This document shows positions 21,505-29,478 of a stretch of 64,000 nucleotides of DNA, piece by piece. The notes under the pieces are model-generated. The model searched no databases. It was not told the DNA's origin and was given only the letters and a program-made list of their open reading frames with translations. A program made the translations under genes and the position numbers. This DNA comes from JBCDGZ01 sp038750655 (GTDB lineage: Bacteria > Bacteroidota > Bacteroidia > Chitinophagales > Saprospiraceae). The first letter of the stretch is position 1, and each line of letters opens with the position of its first letter. Location of the stretch: NCBI GenBank assembly GCA_038750655.1, contig JBCDGZ010000020.1:1-64000 (forward strand). The letters are read 5' to 3'.

Positions 21505-21573
21505 TGACATAAAAATAAAAAATATACAATTTCATGCTTGCATTCAGGGCAATAGCTCCCTACCTTTATGTCA
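21505..21573 (+). promoter_or_regulatory. Promoter of MORN gene 2 flanked by an inverted repeat
   Basis: TTG (21538-21540), 20-nt spacer and TACCTTTA (21561-21568) resemble a Bacteroidota promoter with one mismatch. TGACATAAA (21505-21513) and TTTATGTCA (21565-21573) are a 9-bp inverted repeat that brackets the promoter; the right arm overlaps the -7 box. A looping or dyad operator is possible. Confidence 0.4.
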
Positions 21574-21637
21574 GATTTTAGCCTTCCCCTCACGCACTTC
21601 CTCCCACACACGAATCATTAACCAAAACCATTCAAAG

Positions 21638-22615
21638 ATGTTCAACCGCACTTTCACCCAGAGTCTGCTGGCTCTCTGTTTTATCCTCACACCTTTCCTC
21701 CTTTTTAGCAACAATTCTACAACTACTCAAGTCGATTTTTTTGATAAATCAAGCTGCTCTAAGAAAGAAAAGTATTGCAAGGGCAAGCGTACTTATAAAG
21801 ATGGCTCCGTCTACGTTGGCGAATTCCGCTACGGTGAGCCACACGGCAATGGTCGCCTCGACTGGCCAGAGGGCGATTACTATGTCGGTCAATTTCAGGA
21901 TGGCGTACGTCACGGTTACGGTGAGCAGCACCACGCTAACGGCGATATTTATGAAGGTGAATTTATGTTTGGCTTCATGCACGGTAAAGGCATCTATAGC
22001 TGGGGCAACGGCGCTGAATACGCTGGTTATTTCGCAGAAGATTTTATGTCTGGCGAAGGCATCTTTGAAGCGGCCAATGGCGAGCGCTATGACGGCCGAT
22101 GGAAGAAGAGCCAGGCCGATGGTCAAGGCGTTTTTACCCTTGTTGATGGGACGCGCTACCTGGGCAAATTCAAGCAGGGCGATCGCCACGGCGCAGGGGT
22201 TGTTACCTGGCGTACGGGAGATGTCCTGAATGGCAAGTGGAAAAAAGGACTCCTCAGTGGTAAGGGCAGCTTTCAGTTCACCAATGGTGATGAGTACCAA
22301 GGGGTGTGGGGAGAAGGCCAATTAGAGGGTAAGTCGGTATATGTTTGCAATAATGGCAAGCGCTACGAAGGCAACCTGGTAGCTATTGAACGTCAGTTGA
22401 AAAAAGATCAGCATCTCTGGGAAGCGGCTAAGCAAAATGTGGGCTTAGCGTGGTACGCCATCGGTTTGGAATACAAAGCTAATAAGCAATTCCGCAAAGC
22501 CAAGACCACACTGCTCAACGCTCAGCAATATATTCCGGCCAGCTCTGATCTCAACAAGCTGATCCACCAGCAACTAGAAATTATTGAGCAAAAAATCAAA
22601 AAACACCAATCGTAG
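21638..22615 (+). CDS. Exported MORN-repeat protein 2 of 3
   Basis: A 325-residue paralogue of the protein at 20249. Signal peptide with hydrophobic core LLALCFILTPFLLF, Cys pair SCSKKEKYC (C-x6-C), eight 23-residue MORN repeats starting YVGEFRYGEPHGNGRLDW, and the same C-terminal TPR-like hairpin (WYAIGLEYKANKQFRKAKTT) with LNKLIHQQLEIIEQ. Of the three, it is closest to protein 1 by eye (shared KEKYCKG and LNKLIHQQ). It is monocistronic with its own promoter and terminator, so the copies can be regulated separately. Function unknown. Confidence 0.82.
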   Translation: MFNRTFTQSLLALCFILTPFLLFSNNSTTTQVDFFDKSSCSKKEKYCKGKRTYKDGSVYVGEFRYGEPHGNGRLDWPEGDYYVGQFQDGVRHGYGEQHHANGDIYEGEFMFGFMHGKGIYSWGNGAEYAGYFAEDFMSGEGIFEAANGERYDGRWKKSQADGQGVFTLVDGTRYLGKFKQGDRHGAGVVTWRTGDVLNGKWKKGLLSGKGSFQFTNGDEYQGVWGEGQLEGKSVYVCNNGKRYEGNLVAIERQLKKDQHLWEAAKQNVGLAWYAIGLEYKANKQFRKAKTTLLNAQQYIPASSDLNKLIHQQLEIIEQKIKKHQS

Positions 22616-22640
22616 TTCAGTCATCATAAAAGCAAAAAAG

Positions 22641-22678
22641 AAAAGCGGTACGGGCAAAATGGCTCGCACCGCTTTTTT
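22641..22678 (+). terminator. Intrinsic terminator of MORN gene 2
   Basis: AAAAGCGGT pairs with ACCGCTTTT, with further pairing inside (CGxGC/GCxCG), followed by T-runs. Confidence 0.88.
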
Positions 22679-22933
22679 GCGTTTTTTTCCTTTTCACGAT
22701 CCTGCCTTATTACTTATCACTTCTTTTTCATCTATAAAGTGCTGCTTACTAGCACTATAACTCTTTCCCGTATCATCCACCTAAATATTTAGAAAAACAA
22801 TCATAGCTTTTCACAAAGCGTCACGAGGCCATAGTGATTTTTTCAAATCCTGTGCTTAAGCCGTGTTTCCCTCATTTTACCCCGAGGTCACAGAAGGTAA
22901 ATCCAGCCGTATGAAGTGCCCGTAGCTCACGGC

Positions 22934-22941
22934 TATATTTG
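22934..22941 (+). promoter_or_regulatory. Putative -7 element (TATATTTG) for MORN gene 3
   Basis: Exact TAnnTTTG match 39 nt before the ATG at 22981; no clear -33 box. It supports the ATG at 22981 over the earlier in-frame start at 22939, which lies inside the promoter. Confidence 0.5.
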
Positions 22942-22980
22942 TCCTATATCAACCCAAAGAAATCTGAAAATACCAAAATC

Positions 22981-23925
22981 ATGAAACGCATAAACACCAG
23001 CAACTACTTTGTGCTTTTTGTCTTATTTATCCTCCCCTACCTTTCAACCGCAACCCCACAAGATTTTAGCGAATGCTCCTTCAGATCAGCCTACTGCAAC
23101 GGAAAAATCCGTCTGGAAGGCGGTATCCGCTATGATGGCGAAATGGCCTACGGTAAACCCAACGGCTACGGCAAGATGATCTGGCCGGATGGCAGTACCT
23201 ATGAAGGGTACTTCGAAAAAGGCTTGCGCCACGGCCAGGGCCGCCAAGAACTAGCGGACGGCGGTTTCTACGAAGGCAACTGGGCAGAGGGCTACATGCA
23301 AGGCGACGGAAAATACATCTTCGCTTGCGGACACGAATACAATGGCACCTTCGATAAAAATGATATGGACGGCCAAGGGACGCTCTTTAAAACTAACGGA
23401 GAAATCTACAGCGGCGCTTGGAAAGACGCCGTTCCCCACGGACAGGGTATCTTCACCCAGATCGATGGCAGTGAATACGTAGGTAATTATAAAAATGGTA
23501 ATCGCCACGGCAAAGGCACCATCTCCTGGCCGACCGGCGATGTCTTCGTCGGCGTCTGGAAGAAAGGCCAGCTCAATGACGATGGCTACTTCCGCTTCAA
23601 CAACGGCGATCGCTATGATTGCAAATGGAAGCGGGGAGAAATGACCGACGAGGGCGTCTACACGATGGCCAGCGGCCTCAAGCTCGAAGGCGACCTCCGA
23701 GGGATAGAACAGAAGGTCAGCCGAGATGGGGACCTGATGCTCTCCGTCGCTCCTAACCTGGGGATCGCCTGGTACGCCGTCGCCCTGGAGTATAAAGCTA
23801 ATGATGATTATGAAGCCGCCAGCGACTACCTCAAGCTGGCCCAACAGTTCGAATCAGCGAACCCCAGCTTGAATGAAATTATCCCTCAGCAGATGGCAAT
23901 CCTGGAGCAAGAGGTCTCTTTCTAA
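22981..23925 (+). CDS. Exported MORN-repeat protein 3 of 3
   Basis: A 314-residue third paralogue. Signal peptide (MKRINTSNYFVLFVLFILPYL), Cys pair ECSFRSAYC (again C-x6-C), eight 23-residue MORN repeats starting YDGEMAYGKPNGYGKMIW, and the TPR-like C-terminal hairpin (WYAVALEYKANDDYEAASDY). It is more diverged than copies 1 and 2, with extra Cys at repeats 3 and 8 (FACGHE, YDCKW). The ATG at 22981 is chosen because the upstream in-frame codons are in the promoter and would bury the signal peptide. Confidence 0.82.
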   Translation: MKRINTSNYFVLFVLFILPYLSTATPQDFSECSFRSAYCNGKIRLEGGIRYDGEMAYGKPNGYGKMIWPDGSTYEGYFEKGLRHGQGRQELADGGFYEGNWAEGYMQGDGKYIFACGHEYNGTFDKNDMDGQGTLFKTNGEIYSGAWKDAVPHGQGIFTQIDGSEYVGNYKNGNRHGKGTISWPTGDVFVGVWKKGQLNDDGYFRFNNGDRYDCKWKRGEMTDEGVYTMASGLKLEGDLRGIEQKVSRDGDLMLSVAPNLGIAWYAVALEYKANDDYEAASDYLKLAQQFESANPSLNEIIPQQMAILEQEVSF

Positions 23926-24140
23926 GCTGCCTTCGGCAGCGGTTGGGCGGCTTAGGGCCGGCCTGGCACCTGCGGTGCTGGGGGTCGACGGTGGACGGCC
24001 AACGGTGAACGTGATGGACATGATGGACCGTCCACCGTCAACCAAAGCGCCAAAGGCGCCTACCGTCAACCCCAAGCGCCAAAGGCGCAAAAAAACCTCC
24101 AATCCCTATAAATACCTAATTCTCTTATGTATCTTGCATA
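23926..24140. repeat. Hairpin-rich intergenic repeat region
   Basis: Contains GCTGC-CTTCGG-CAGC directly after the MORN gene 3 stop. A 12-bp perfect inverted repeat follows, GACGGTGGACGG (23987-23998) and CCGTCCACCGTC (24028-24039), around ACGGTGAACG-like degenerate copies. Two AGCGCCAAAGGCGC hairpins near 24045-24058 and 24076-24089 are separated by a copy of ACCGTCAAC. The units look like a decayed short tandem/inverted repeat family. A long open frame across it (23873-24226) has no protein character. Confidence 0.6.
24130..24137 (+). promoter_or_regulatory. Putative -7 element (TATCTTGC) for padR
   Basis: One mismatch from TAnnTTTG, ending 3 nt before the padR ATG; the transcript would be leaderless. 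The identical octamer occurs upstream of panB at 30711. Confidence 0.35.
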
Positions 24141-24473
24141 ATGCATTCGAAAGAATTACTCAAAGGGACATTGAAAACCATCCTCCTCCGGCTGCTGGCA
24201 GAGCGTGGACGAATGTATGGATATGAGATTACCCAGCACGTCAGCGAGCTTTCTGGAGGTAAAATCGTGTTAACAGAAGGGGCCCTCTACCCTAGCCTGC
24301 ACAAGCTAGAGGCGCAGGGGCTGCTCAAGACCGAAAAGGTTAAAGTGGGACGGCGTGTGCGCAAGTACTACAGCCTGACTTCCGAAGGGACAAAAACCAG
24401 TAAGGCCAGATTAGCAGAATTTGAAGATTTTGTCCTCACCATGCGGATGATTTTAGGCTTAAAAACAACTTGA
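24141..24473 (+). CDS. PadR-family transcriptional regulator
   Basis: A 110-residue winged-helix protein. The pattern GTLKTILLRLLAE, MYGYEITQHV, LTEGALYPSLHKLEAQGLL and RKYYSLTSEG is the PadR signature. Such proteins are usually repressors of the gene next to them, often a membrane-stress or transport gene. The next gene starts 2 nt after its stop. The C-terminal helix for dimerisation is short, as in the PadR-s2 subgroup. The inducer is unknown. Confidence 0.92.
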   Translation: MHSKELLKGTLKTILLRLLAERGRMYGYEITQHVSELSGGKIVLTEGALYPSLHKLEAQGLLKTEKVKVGRRVRKYYSLTSEGTKTSKARLAEFEDFVLTMRMILGLKTT

Positions 24474-24475
24474 CT

Positions 24476-25207
24476 ATGCAGCTCCTCAATGACCAACAAA
24501 TACTTTTCATAGAGTCGAGGCTAACCGAAGAAGGCCTGGAGCATACTGCCCTACGGGAAGAGCTGCTGGATCATATCTGCTGCGCCGTAGAAGCTAAAAT
24601 GCAGCGAGGCATTAGCTTTCACAATGCCGTAAACGCTACTTTTGATACCTTTGGGGAGCAAGGCATTCAGGATATTCAAGAAAAAGTCCAGCAGATCGGT
24701 AGCCGAAAGATGATCAGTAAACGAGTAGCTCTACTCCTACTACTGCCACTGCTATTTATCAGCAGCTATTGCTGGTGGGTCAACAAAGCCCTGTACCATC
24801 CCGACCTTTCACCCATCGCAGGGGAGTACCACATCAGCAGTACCTTCGGCGAGCGCCTCCATCCGATCTATAATGTCGTCAAACACCACAATGGCATCGA
24901 CATCAGTGTGCCGACGGGGACGCCCATCATTGCCACGGCCTCGGGAACGGTGATTTTGCTGGACGACAATCCATACGATGGGCAAAAAATTGTTATCAAG
25001 CACAGTGAATCGTATACCACCGTTTATTCCCAACTGTCCAGGATATTGATTCAAGAAGGTCAAAATGTGAATAAAGGAGAAGTCATCGGCTATTCGGGCG
25101 ATACCGGTCTATCGACTCGTCCTCACCTTCACTACGAGATTATCCAGGACGATCAATACGTTGATCCTCAGGACTTTCTTCGCCCCAACTCAACCAGCTC
25201 TCCATAA
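24476..25207 (+). CDS. Membrane-anchored M23 peptidase with HAAS-like N-terminal domain
   Basis: A 243-residue protein. Residues 1-85 are helical (REELLDHICCAVEAKMQRGI, AVNATFDTFGEQGI), like the HAAS-type domains that commonly accompany PadR regulators. A single membrane helix follows (VALLLLLPLLFISSYCWW, about 87-105), then a LytM/M23 domain with Zn ligands in HHNGID and PHLHYE and the typical GDTGLSTRPHLH stretch. It probably cleaves peptidoglycan cross-links in the periplasm. A TTG two codons earlier (24470) overlaps the padR stop and is an alternative start. The PadR pairing suggests envelope-stress control; this is inference. Confidence 0.85.
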   Translation: MQLLNDQQILFIESRLTEEGLEHTALREELLDHICCAVEAKMQRGISFHNAVNATFDTFGEQGIQDIQEKVQQIGSRKMISKRVALLLLLPLLFISSYCWWVNKALYHPDLSPIAGEYHISSTFGERLHPIYNVVKHHNGIDISVPTGTPIIATASGTVILLDDNPYDGQKIVIKHSESYTTVYSQLSRILIQEGQNVNKGEVIGYSGDTGLSTRPHLHYEIIQDDQYVDPQDFLRPNSTSSP

Positions 25208-25225
25208 CTTACGGATTTATCGTTA

Positions 25226-26161
25226 TTATTCGACCCACTCGATTAGTTTACCCCGGTCTTTGGCTAGCAAGGAAGGCGGTACGCTAGCTAGTATTTCCTC
25301 GCGCAACAACTCGATCAACTTGCGCTTCATAAAGCTGCGGTGGATAATCAGGCTGACTTCTCTTACTGGCTGAGGATTTTTAAAATAGCGAACGTGATTC
25401 ATCCGGTGCTTCTCCAAGTCGAGGGTGGCCAATTCGGGAAGGAGGGTGTAGCCATATTGCTTGTCGACGATGCGCCGCAGCGTTTCCAGGCTCCCGCTTT
25501 CAAAACGCAGCTGATTGGCCTCAGAAGTGCCTTCCCCACAGATATTAATGGCTTGCGAACGGAAACAGTGTCCCTCTTGCAACAGCCACATTTCATTAAT
25601 ATCCAGATCGTGGAAATCAACTTTATCGCGAGTGGAAAGCGGATGATTGGAAGACATATAGAGGACGAAGGTCTCGTAAAACATCGGCAATTCTACAATA
25701 CTCTTCATATTCAGCGGCGTCACCAGAATGCCAACATCCAGCAGATCGCTGCTTAACTTCTCGATAATCTCCTTAGAAACCAGCTCCTCTACCACCAGAT
25801 TAACATCTGGATATTTGTGTATAAATTGGGTGATAAAAAGCGGCAAGAGATAAGGACTAAGGGTAGGAATAATGCCGATCCGCAGCTCCCCCTTGATCTC
25901 ATCTTTCTGGTTCTGGATAATTTCACGGATGCGGGAAGCCTCTTGGATAGTGGAGCGGGCTTGTTCGATGATCTGCTGACCAATTTCGGTAGTCAACACA
26001 GGCTTTTTACTACGATCAAATATCAGTACCCCCAGTTCCTCCTCAATCTTTTTGATCTGCATACTCAGCGTAGGCTGGGTTACATAGCAACTGACAGCAG
26101 CTTTGGCAAAGCTACGGTAGGTATCTACCGCAATAATGTATTCTAACTGAGTAATGGTCAT
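25226..26161 (-). CDS. oxyR: Peroxide-sensing LysR-type regulator OxyR
   Basis: A 311-residue LysR-type protein. N-terminal helix-turn-helix (MTITQLEYIIAVDTYRSFAK, TQPTLSMQIKKIEEELG) and a C-terminal sensor domain. The redox pair falls at Cys199 and Cys208 (GHCFRSQAINIC), the same numbering as the E. coli OxyR pair that forms a disulfide on peroxide exposure. It would activate peroxide-defence genes. The ATG at 26161 is supported by the promoter TTTG-N20-TACGTTTG just upstream. None of its usual targets (catalase, ahpC, dps) lies in this window; the next gene upstream is an orphan SpaB_C protein. Confidence 0.93.
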   Translation of the reverse strand: MTITQLEYIIAVDTYRSFAKAAVSCYVTQPTLSMQIKKIEEELGVLIFDRSKKPVLTTEIGQQIIEQARSTIQEASRIREIIQNQKDEIKGELRIGIIPTLSPYLLPLFITQFIHKYPDVNLVVEELVSKEIIEKLSSDLLDVGILVTPLNMKSIVELPMFYETFVLYMSSNHPLSTRDKVDFHDLDINEMWLLQEGHCFRSQAINICGEGTSEANQLRFESGSLETLRRIVDKQYGYTLLPELATLDLEKHRMNHVRYFKNPQPVREVSLIIHRSFMKRKLIELLREEILASVPPSLLAKDRGKLIEWVE

Positions 26162-26180
26162 CCTATTCCTTTTAACCCAA

Positions 26181-26234
26181 CAAACGTAAGCATTGTTGAT
26201 TAAAAATGCAAAACCATCAATATTGTTGATCAAC
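26181..26234 (-). promoter_or_regulatory. oxyR promoter with candidate autoregulatory sites
   Basis: On the minus strand TTTG (26212-26209), 20-nt spacer, TACGTTTG (26188-26181): a full consensus match 19 nt before the ATG. ATTGTTGAT occurs exactly twice, at 26192-26200 (between the boxes) and at 26222-26230 (upstream of -33), 30 bp apart. The second copy sits in the palindrome GTTGATCAAC (26225-26234). LysR proteins often autoregulate through such spaced sites. Confidence 0.6.
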
Positions 26235-26256
26235 CTGTTGTCCGCCTGCTTACTTA

Positions 26257-27276
26257 TTACTTCACCTTGCCCTCTTGACGGATCAGGTATTTACTTCCCT
26301 GCATCATCAGATAAGCGACGTAGCCTTCGTCTCGGTTCAAGATACCCAGCCGATTGTTGGTCATATGGATGTAGCTGGTGTAGAGTTCCCAGAATTCCTG
26401 TTCGGGGCGGGCCTCGGGCAGGTCGTTCCCTCGCAGGGGAGGAAGCTGCAAAGCACCAGCGCGATTGGATTTGCGTAGTTCGCTGCGCAGCCATTTGAGC
26501 TGGCTTACCCATTGGTTCAGCGCCTCGTCTTCGAAGCTGGCCTGTTCATCCAGTGCTTCCCAGAGGGCCAGTTGGAAGGGCAGGATGACTTTTTGTTGGG
26601 AGGTATAAGCTCTGTTGAAGGCTTCGAGGGTGGCCTTGACCCTTTGCTGGTAGGCCTTCGGCGTCTGCCCTTGCCGATAAGCACGGACCGAGGCGGGCAG
26701 CCAGTTGTAAAAAAGGTAGTGGAAAAAATCATGCATCGTGTGCAGACTCATGCCCAAGCTGTGGACAAAACAAAGGTGCAGTTTGATGGCCATCCCCAAT
26801 GCCTCGTCGTAGGACCACTGCCCTACCCGATTACTCAGGTTTTGCAGGACAACTTCAGAGGAATGCTGGAAATGTTGCTCCGCAATATCAATACCCCTCA
26901 GCCCGCCGTAGCGATGGAATTCTGGCTCATAATCGACGAAGTAGAGGCTGTTGTTGGGCAGCCAGTGGTGTGCCGCGGGCAGGTCGTCTGGATAAGCGGG
27001 GTCTTTGCGGGCCGAAGGCCGGGAGTCAAAATAGCTGTAAAAATGTTCGGTGAGGTTGGGGCGAAGGATGTTATCGATGCTCTCGGCTTCTCCCTTGAAG
27101 CGCAATCGAATGTGCGGCCCCCGATCCCAGTAGCGAATAAAGAAGAATTGTTGAGCAATTCCGGTAGACAAAGCCGTTTGAATATAGGGTCGTATCCCTT
27201 CGACCAAGAATTCCTCCCAGGGCTCATTGTAGTAGAGGTAGGCGCCAAGCCATTTGGTTGTATTTTTCCTGGACAT
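26257..27276 (-). CDS. Stand-alone lantibiotic-dehydratase C-terminal (SpaB_C/thiopeptide-type) protein
   Basis: A 339-residue cytoplasmic protein. FFIRYWDRGPHIRLRFKG near residue 45, YEPEFHRYGG near 125 and the C-terminal MTNNRLGILNRDEGYVAYLM are signatures of the thiopeptide-type bacteriocin biosynthesis family. This is the glutamate-elimination domain of LanB dehydratases, or the [4+2] cyclase relatives. Known members process ribosomal peptides that carry a large LanB partner's modification. No LanB glutamylation protein, precursor peptide, transporter or cyclase gene is visible nearby. The ATG at 27276 is used; an upstream GTG (27312) is possible. It lies between the dnaK terminator and oxyR. 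Confidence 0.8.
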   Translation of the reverse strand: MSRKNTTKWLGAYLYYNEPWEEFLVEGIRPYIQTALSTGIAQQFFFIRYWDRGPHIRLRFKGEAESIDNILRPNLTEHFYSYFDSRPSARKDPAYPDDLPAAHHWLPNNSLYFVDYEPEFHRYGGLRGIDIAEQHFQHSSEVVLQNLSNRVGQWSYDEALGMAIKLHLCFVHSLGMSLHTMHDFFHYLFYNWLPASVRAYRQGQTPKAYQQRVKATLEAFNRAYTSQQKVILPFQLALWEALDEQASFEDEALNQWVSQLKWLRSELRKSNRAGALQLPPLRGNDLPEARPEQEFWELYTSYIHMTNNRLGILNRDEGYVAYLMMQGSKYLIRQEGKVK

Positions 27277-27357
27277 GGTAGTTTTCAGTAATTGAGACCT
27301 TGAATATACCACAAAATCTTAGCCAAAAACTTAATATGTTCCCAAAGAACAAAGCAA

Positions 27358-27388
27358 AGGTCCTTCCACCCTAATGGCGAAAGGACCT
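27358..27388 (-). terminator. Intrinsic terminator of dnaK
   Basis: Stem AGGTCCTT-C-CACC with GG-CG-AAAGGACCT (27358-27370 with 27376-27388), 32 nt after the dnaK stop on the minus strand, with a T-rich stretch following. Confidence 0.75.
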
Positions 27389-27419
27389 ACTTTTCAAATT
27401 TCTGTATAACTCAGGTGAT

Positions 27420-29345
27420 TTATTTCTTATCGTCTACCTCTTCGTACTCTACATCAGTGACATCATCGGCCTTGGAATCGTTCGCTCCGTCGCCATTGCC
27501 AGCCGCCGCATCTTCTGGGTTGCCATTAGGCGCTGCACCGTCCTGAGAGGCTTGGTACATGTCCTGACTAGCAGCCTGCCAAGCAGCATTGAGCGCTGCC
27601 GAAGTAGTATCAATTCTATCTAAATCCTCTGCCTTGTGTGCTTCTTTGAGATCGGCTAGTGCTTTTTCGATGGCCTCTTTCTTTTCTGCAGGGATTTTTT
27701 CACCCAGCTCCTTGAGTTGCTTGTCCGTCTGGAAGATCAGGGTATCCGCACCGTTGATCTTGTCAATCCGCTCGCGAGCCTTCTTGTCTTCGTCCGCATT
27801 GGCAGCAGCCTCTGCCTTCATCTTTTCTACTTCCTCCTTAGACAATCCTGTGGAAGCTTCGATGCGAATGCTTTGTTCTTTGCCGGTCCCTTTATCCTGT
27901 GCCTTGATGCTAAGGATACCGTTGGCATCAATATCAAAGGTCACTTCGACCTGAGGAACGCCCCTTGGAGCTGGTGGAATACCATCGAGGATGAATCGGC
28001 CGATGGGGCGATTGTCCTTCGCCATCGGGCGCTCTCCTTGCAGTACATGAATTTCTACTGAAGGCTGGTTATCAGAAGCCGTAGAGTAGGTCTTTGACTT
28101 CTTAGCCGGAATGGTAGTGTTGGACTCGATGACAACATCGTAAACTCCACCCATCGTTTCGATACCCAGTGAAAGTGGCGTTACGTCCAACAGCAGTACA
28201 TCCTGTACATCACCGCTGAGTACCCCACCCTGGATAGAGGCACCAATGGCCACTACTTCATCAGGGTTAACGCCTTTGTTAGGCTTCTTACCGAAGAACT
28301 CCTCAACAGCTTGCTGAATGCGAGGGATACGAGTAGAGCCTCCTACGAGGATGATCTCATCGATCTCACTCTTGTTCAGACCAGCATCTTCCAATGCCAA
28401 TTGACAAGGCTTGAGGGTACGGGTAACGAGTTCGTCAGCCAACTGCTCGAATTTTGCTCTGGAGAGCTTGAGGACGAGGTGCTTGGGCACGCCATCTACG
28501 GCAGTGATGTAAGGCAGGTTGATCTCTGTTTCGGTAGATGCAGAGAGTTCAATCTTGGCTTTTTCCGCAGCATCCTTAAGGCGCTGCAGGGCCATAGGGT
28601 CTTTGCGTAGATCGATATTTTCTTGATCTTTGAAAGCATTGGCCAACCAATTGATGATCACACGGTCGAAGTCGTCTCCACCGAGGTGAGTATCACCGTT
28701 CGTAGATTTTACTTCAAAAACGCCATCCCCCAGTTCGAGGATAGAAATATCAAAAGTACCACCACCGAGGTCATACACGGCAATGGTGATATCTTTATTG
28801 CGCTTATCCAGTCCATAAGCCAAAGCCGCTGCTGTAGGCTCATTGATGATTCTCTTTACGGTCAAACCCGCAATTTCGCCGGCTTCTTTAGTCGCCTGAC
28901 GCTGAGAGTCGTTAAAGTAAGCGGGTACCGTTACCACTGCTTCGGTCACTTCCTGGCCCAAAAAGTCTTCCGCCACTTTCTTCATCTTCTGGAGTACCAT
29001 AGCTGAAATTTCCTGTGGGGTATACAAACGGCCCTCGATGTCTACTCGCGAGGTATCATTATCTCCCTTCACTACCTTATAAGGAACGTTTGAAATTTCG
29101 TCCGCCATTTCGGTAAAACGAGTTCCCATAAAGCGCTTGATAGAGGCAATTGTACGAGTAGGATTGGTAATGGCCTGACGCTTAGCCGGATCACCGATTT
29201 TTCGTTCACCATTATCCATAAAAGCGACCACAGAAGGAGTCGTTCTTCTTCCTTCGTCATTGGGAATGACGACCGGCTCGTTGCCTTCCATTACAGCAAC
29301 ACAAGAGTTGGTAGTACCTAAATCTATCCCAATAATTTTTCCCAT
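27420..29345 (-). CDS. dnaK: Chaperone Hsp70 DnaK
   Basis: A 641-residue Hsp70. The ATPase domain begins [17 protein letters not shown] and has [33 protein letters not shown] and [10 protein letters not shown]. The substrate-binding domain and helical lid follow, ending in EEVDDKK. It folds proteins in the cytosol with DnaJ and GrpE, neither of which is in this window. It is monocistronic, with a terminator. About 130-190 bp upstream there is a cluster of TGAC/GTCA half-sites and a 15-bp palindrome, candidate heat-shock control elements. Confidence 0.98.
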   Translation of the reverse strand: MGKIIGIDLGTTNSCVAVMEGNEPVVIPNDEGRRTTPSVVAFMDNGERKIGDPAKRQAITNPTRTIASIKRFMGTRFTEMADEISNVPYKVVKGDNDTSRVDIEGRLYTPQEISAMVLQKMKKVAEDFLGQEVTEAVVTVPAYFNDSQRQATKEAGEIAGLTVKRIINEPTAAALAYGLDKRNKDITIAVYDLGGGTFDISILELGDGVFEVKSTNGDTHLGGDDFDRVIINWLANAFKDQENIDLRKDPMALQRLKDAAEKAKIELSASTETEINLPYITAVDGVPKHLVLKLSRAKFEQLADELVTRTLKPCQLALEDAGLNKSEIDEIILVGGSTRIPRIQQAVEEFFGKKPNKGVNPDEVVAIGASIQGGVLSGDVQDVLLLDVTPLSLGIETMGGVYDVVIESNTTIPAKKSKTYSTASDNQPSVEIHVLQGERPMAKDNRPIGRFILDGIPPAPRGVPQVEVTFDIDANGILSIKAQDKGTGKEQSIRIEASTGLSKEEVEKMKAEAAANADEDKKARERIDKINGADTLIFQTDKQLKELGEKIPAEKKEAIEKALADLKEAHKAEDLDRIDTTSAALNAAWQAASQDMYQASQDGAAPNGNPEDAAAGNGDGANDSKADDVTDVEYEEVDDKK

Positions 29346-29441
29346 GTTATTTTATGTATTTTTTTAGGTTTGAATGCTACATTGTTGTAATATCAATAGG
29401 CTATGATCAATTGATATGCCAAGCCCCTCTTCCAATACGAA

Positions 29442-29478
29442 CACTGCCAAAAGCGCCCGATTTGCGCTTTTGGCAGTG
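29442..29478. repeat. 15-bp perfect palindrome upstream of dnaK
   Basis: CACTGCCAAAAGCGC (29442-29456) and GCGCTTTTGGCAGTG (29464-29478) around the 7-nt loop CCGATTT. No T-run follows on either strand, so it is not a standard terminator. It sits between the end of the lipoprotein gene (29557) and dnaK. Confidence 0.8.

Larger units (their letters stand above)
21245..21637. other. Intergenic region between MORN genes 1 and 2
   Basis: 393 nt. It contains the terminator of MORN gene 1 (21285-21326), a copy of the dispersed hairpin repeat (21332-21368) and the promoter of MORN gene 2 (21538-21568). Nothing else is recognised. Confidence 0.6.
22616..22980. other. Intergenic region between MORN genes 2 and 3
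   Basis: 365 nt. It holds the terminator of MORN gene 2 (22641-22678) and TATATTTG at 22934-22941, an exact -7 consensus 39 nt before the ATG at 22981. AGCCGT/ACGGCT arms around 22905-22935 can pair across the promoter start. Nothing else is recognised. Confidence 0.5.

Noticed and set aside
22855..22940. Fifth copy of the dispersed hairpin repeat
   Set aside because: Only GCCGTGT and short flanking matches are shared; the TTGGCAGGAG core is absent.
23873..24226. 117-codon open frame across the MORN3-padR gap
   Set aside because: Composed of the repeat units and out-of-frame padR; no protein character.
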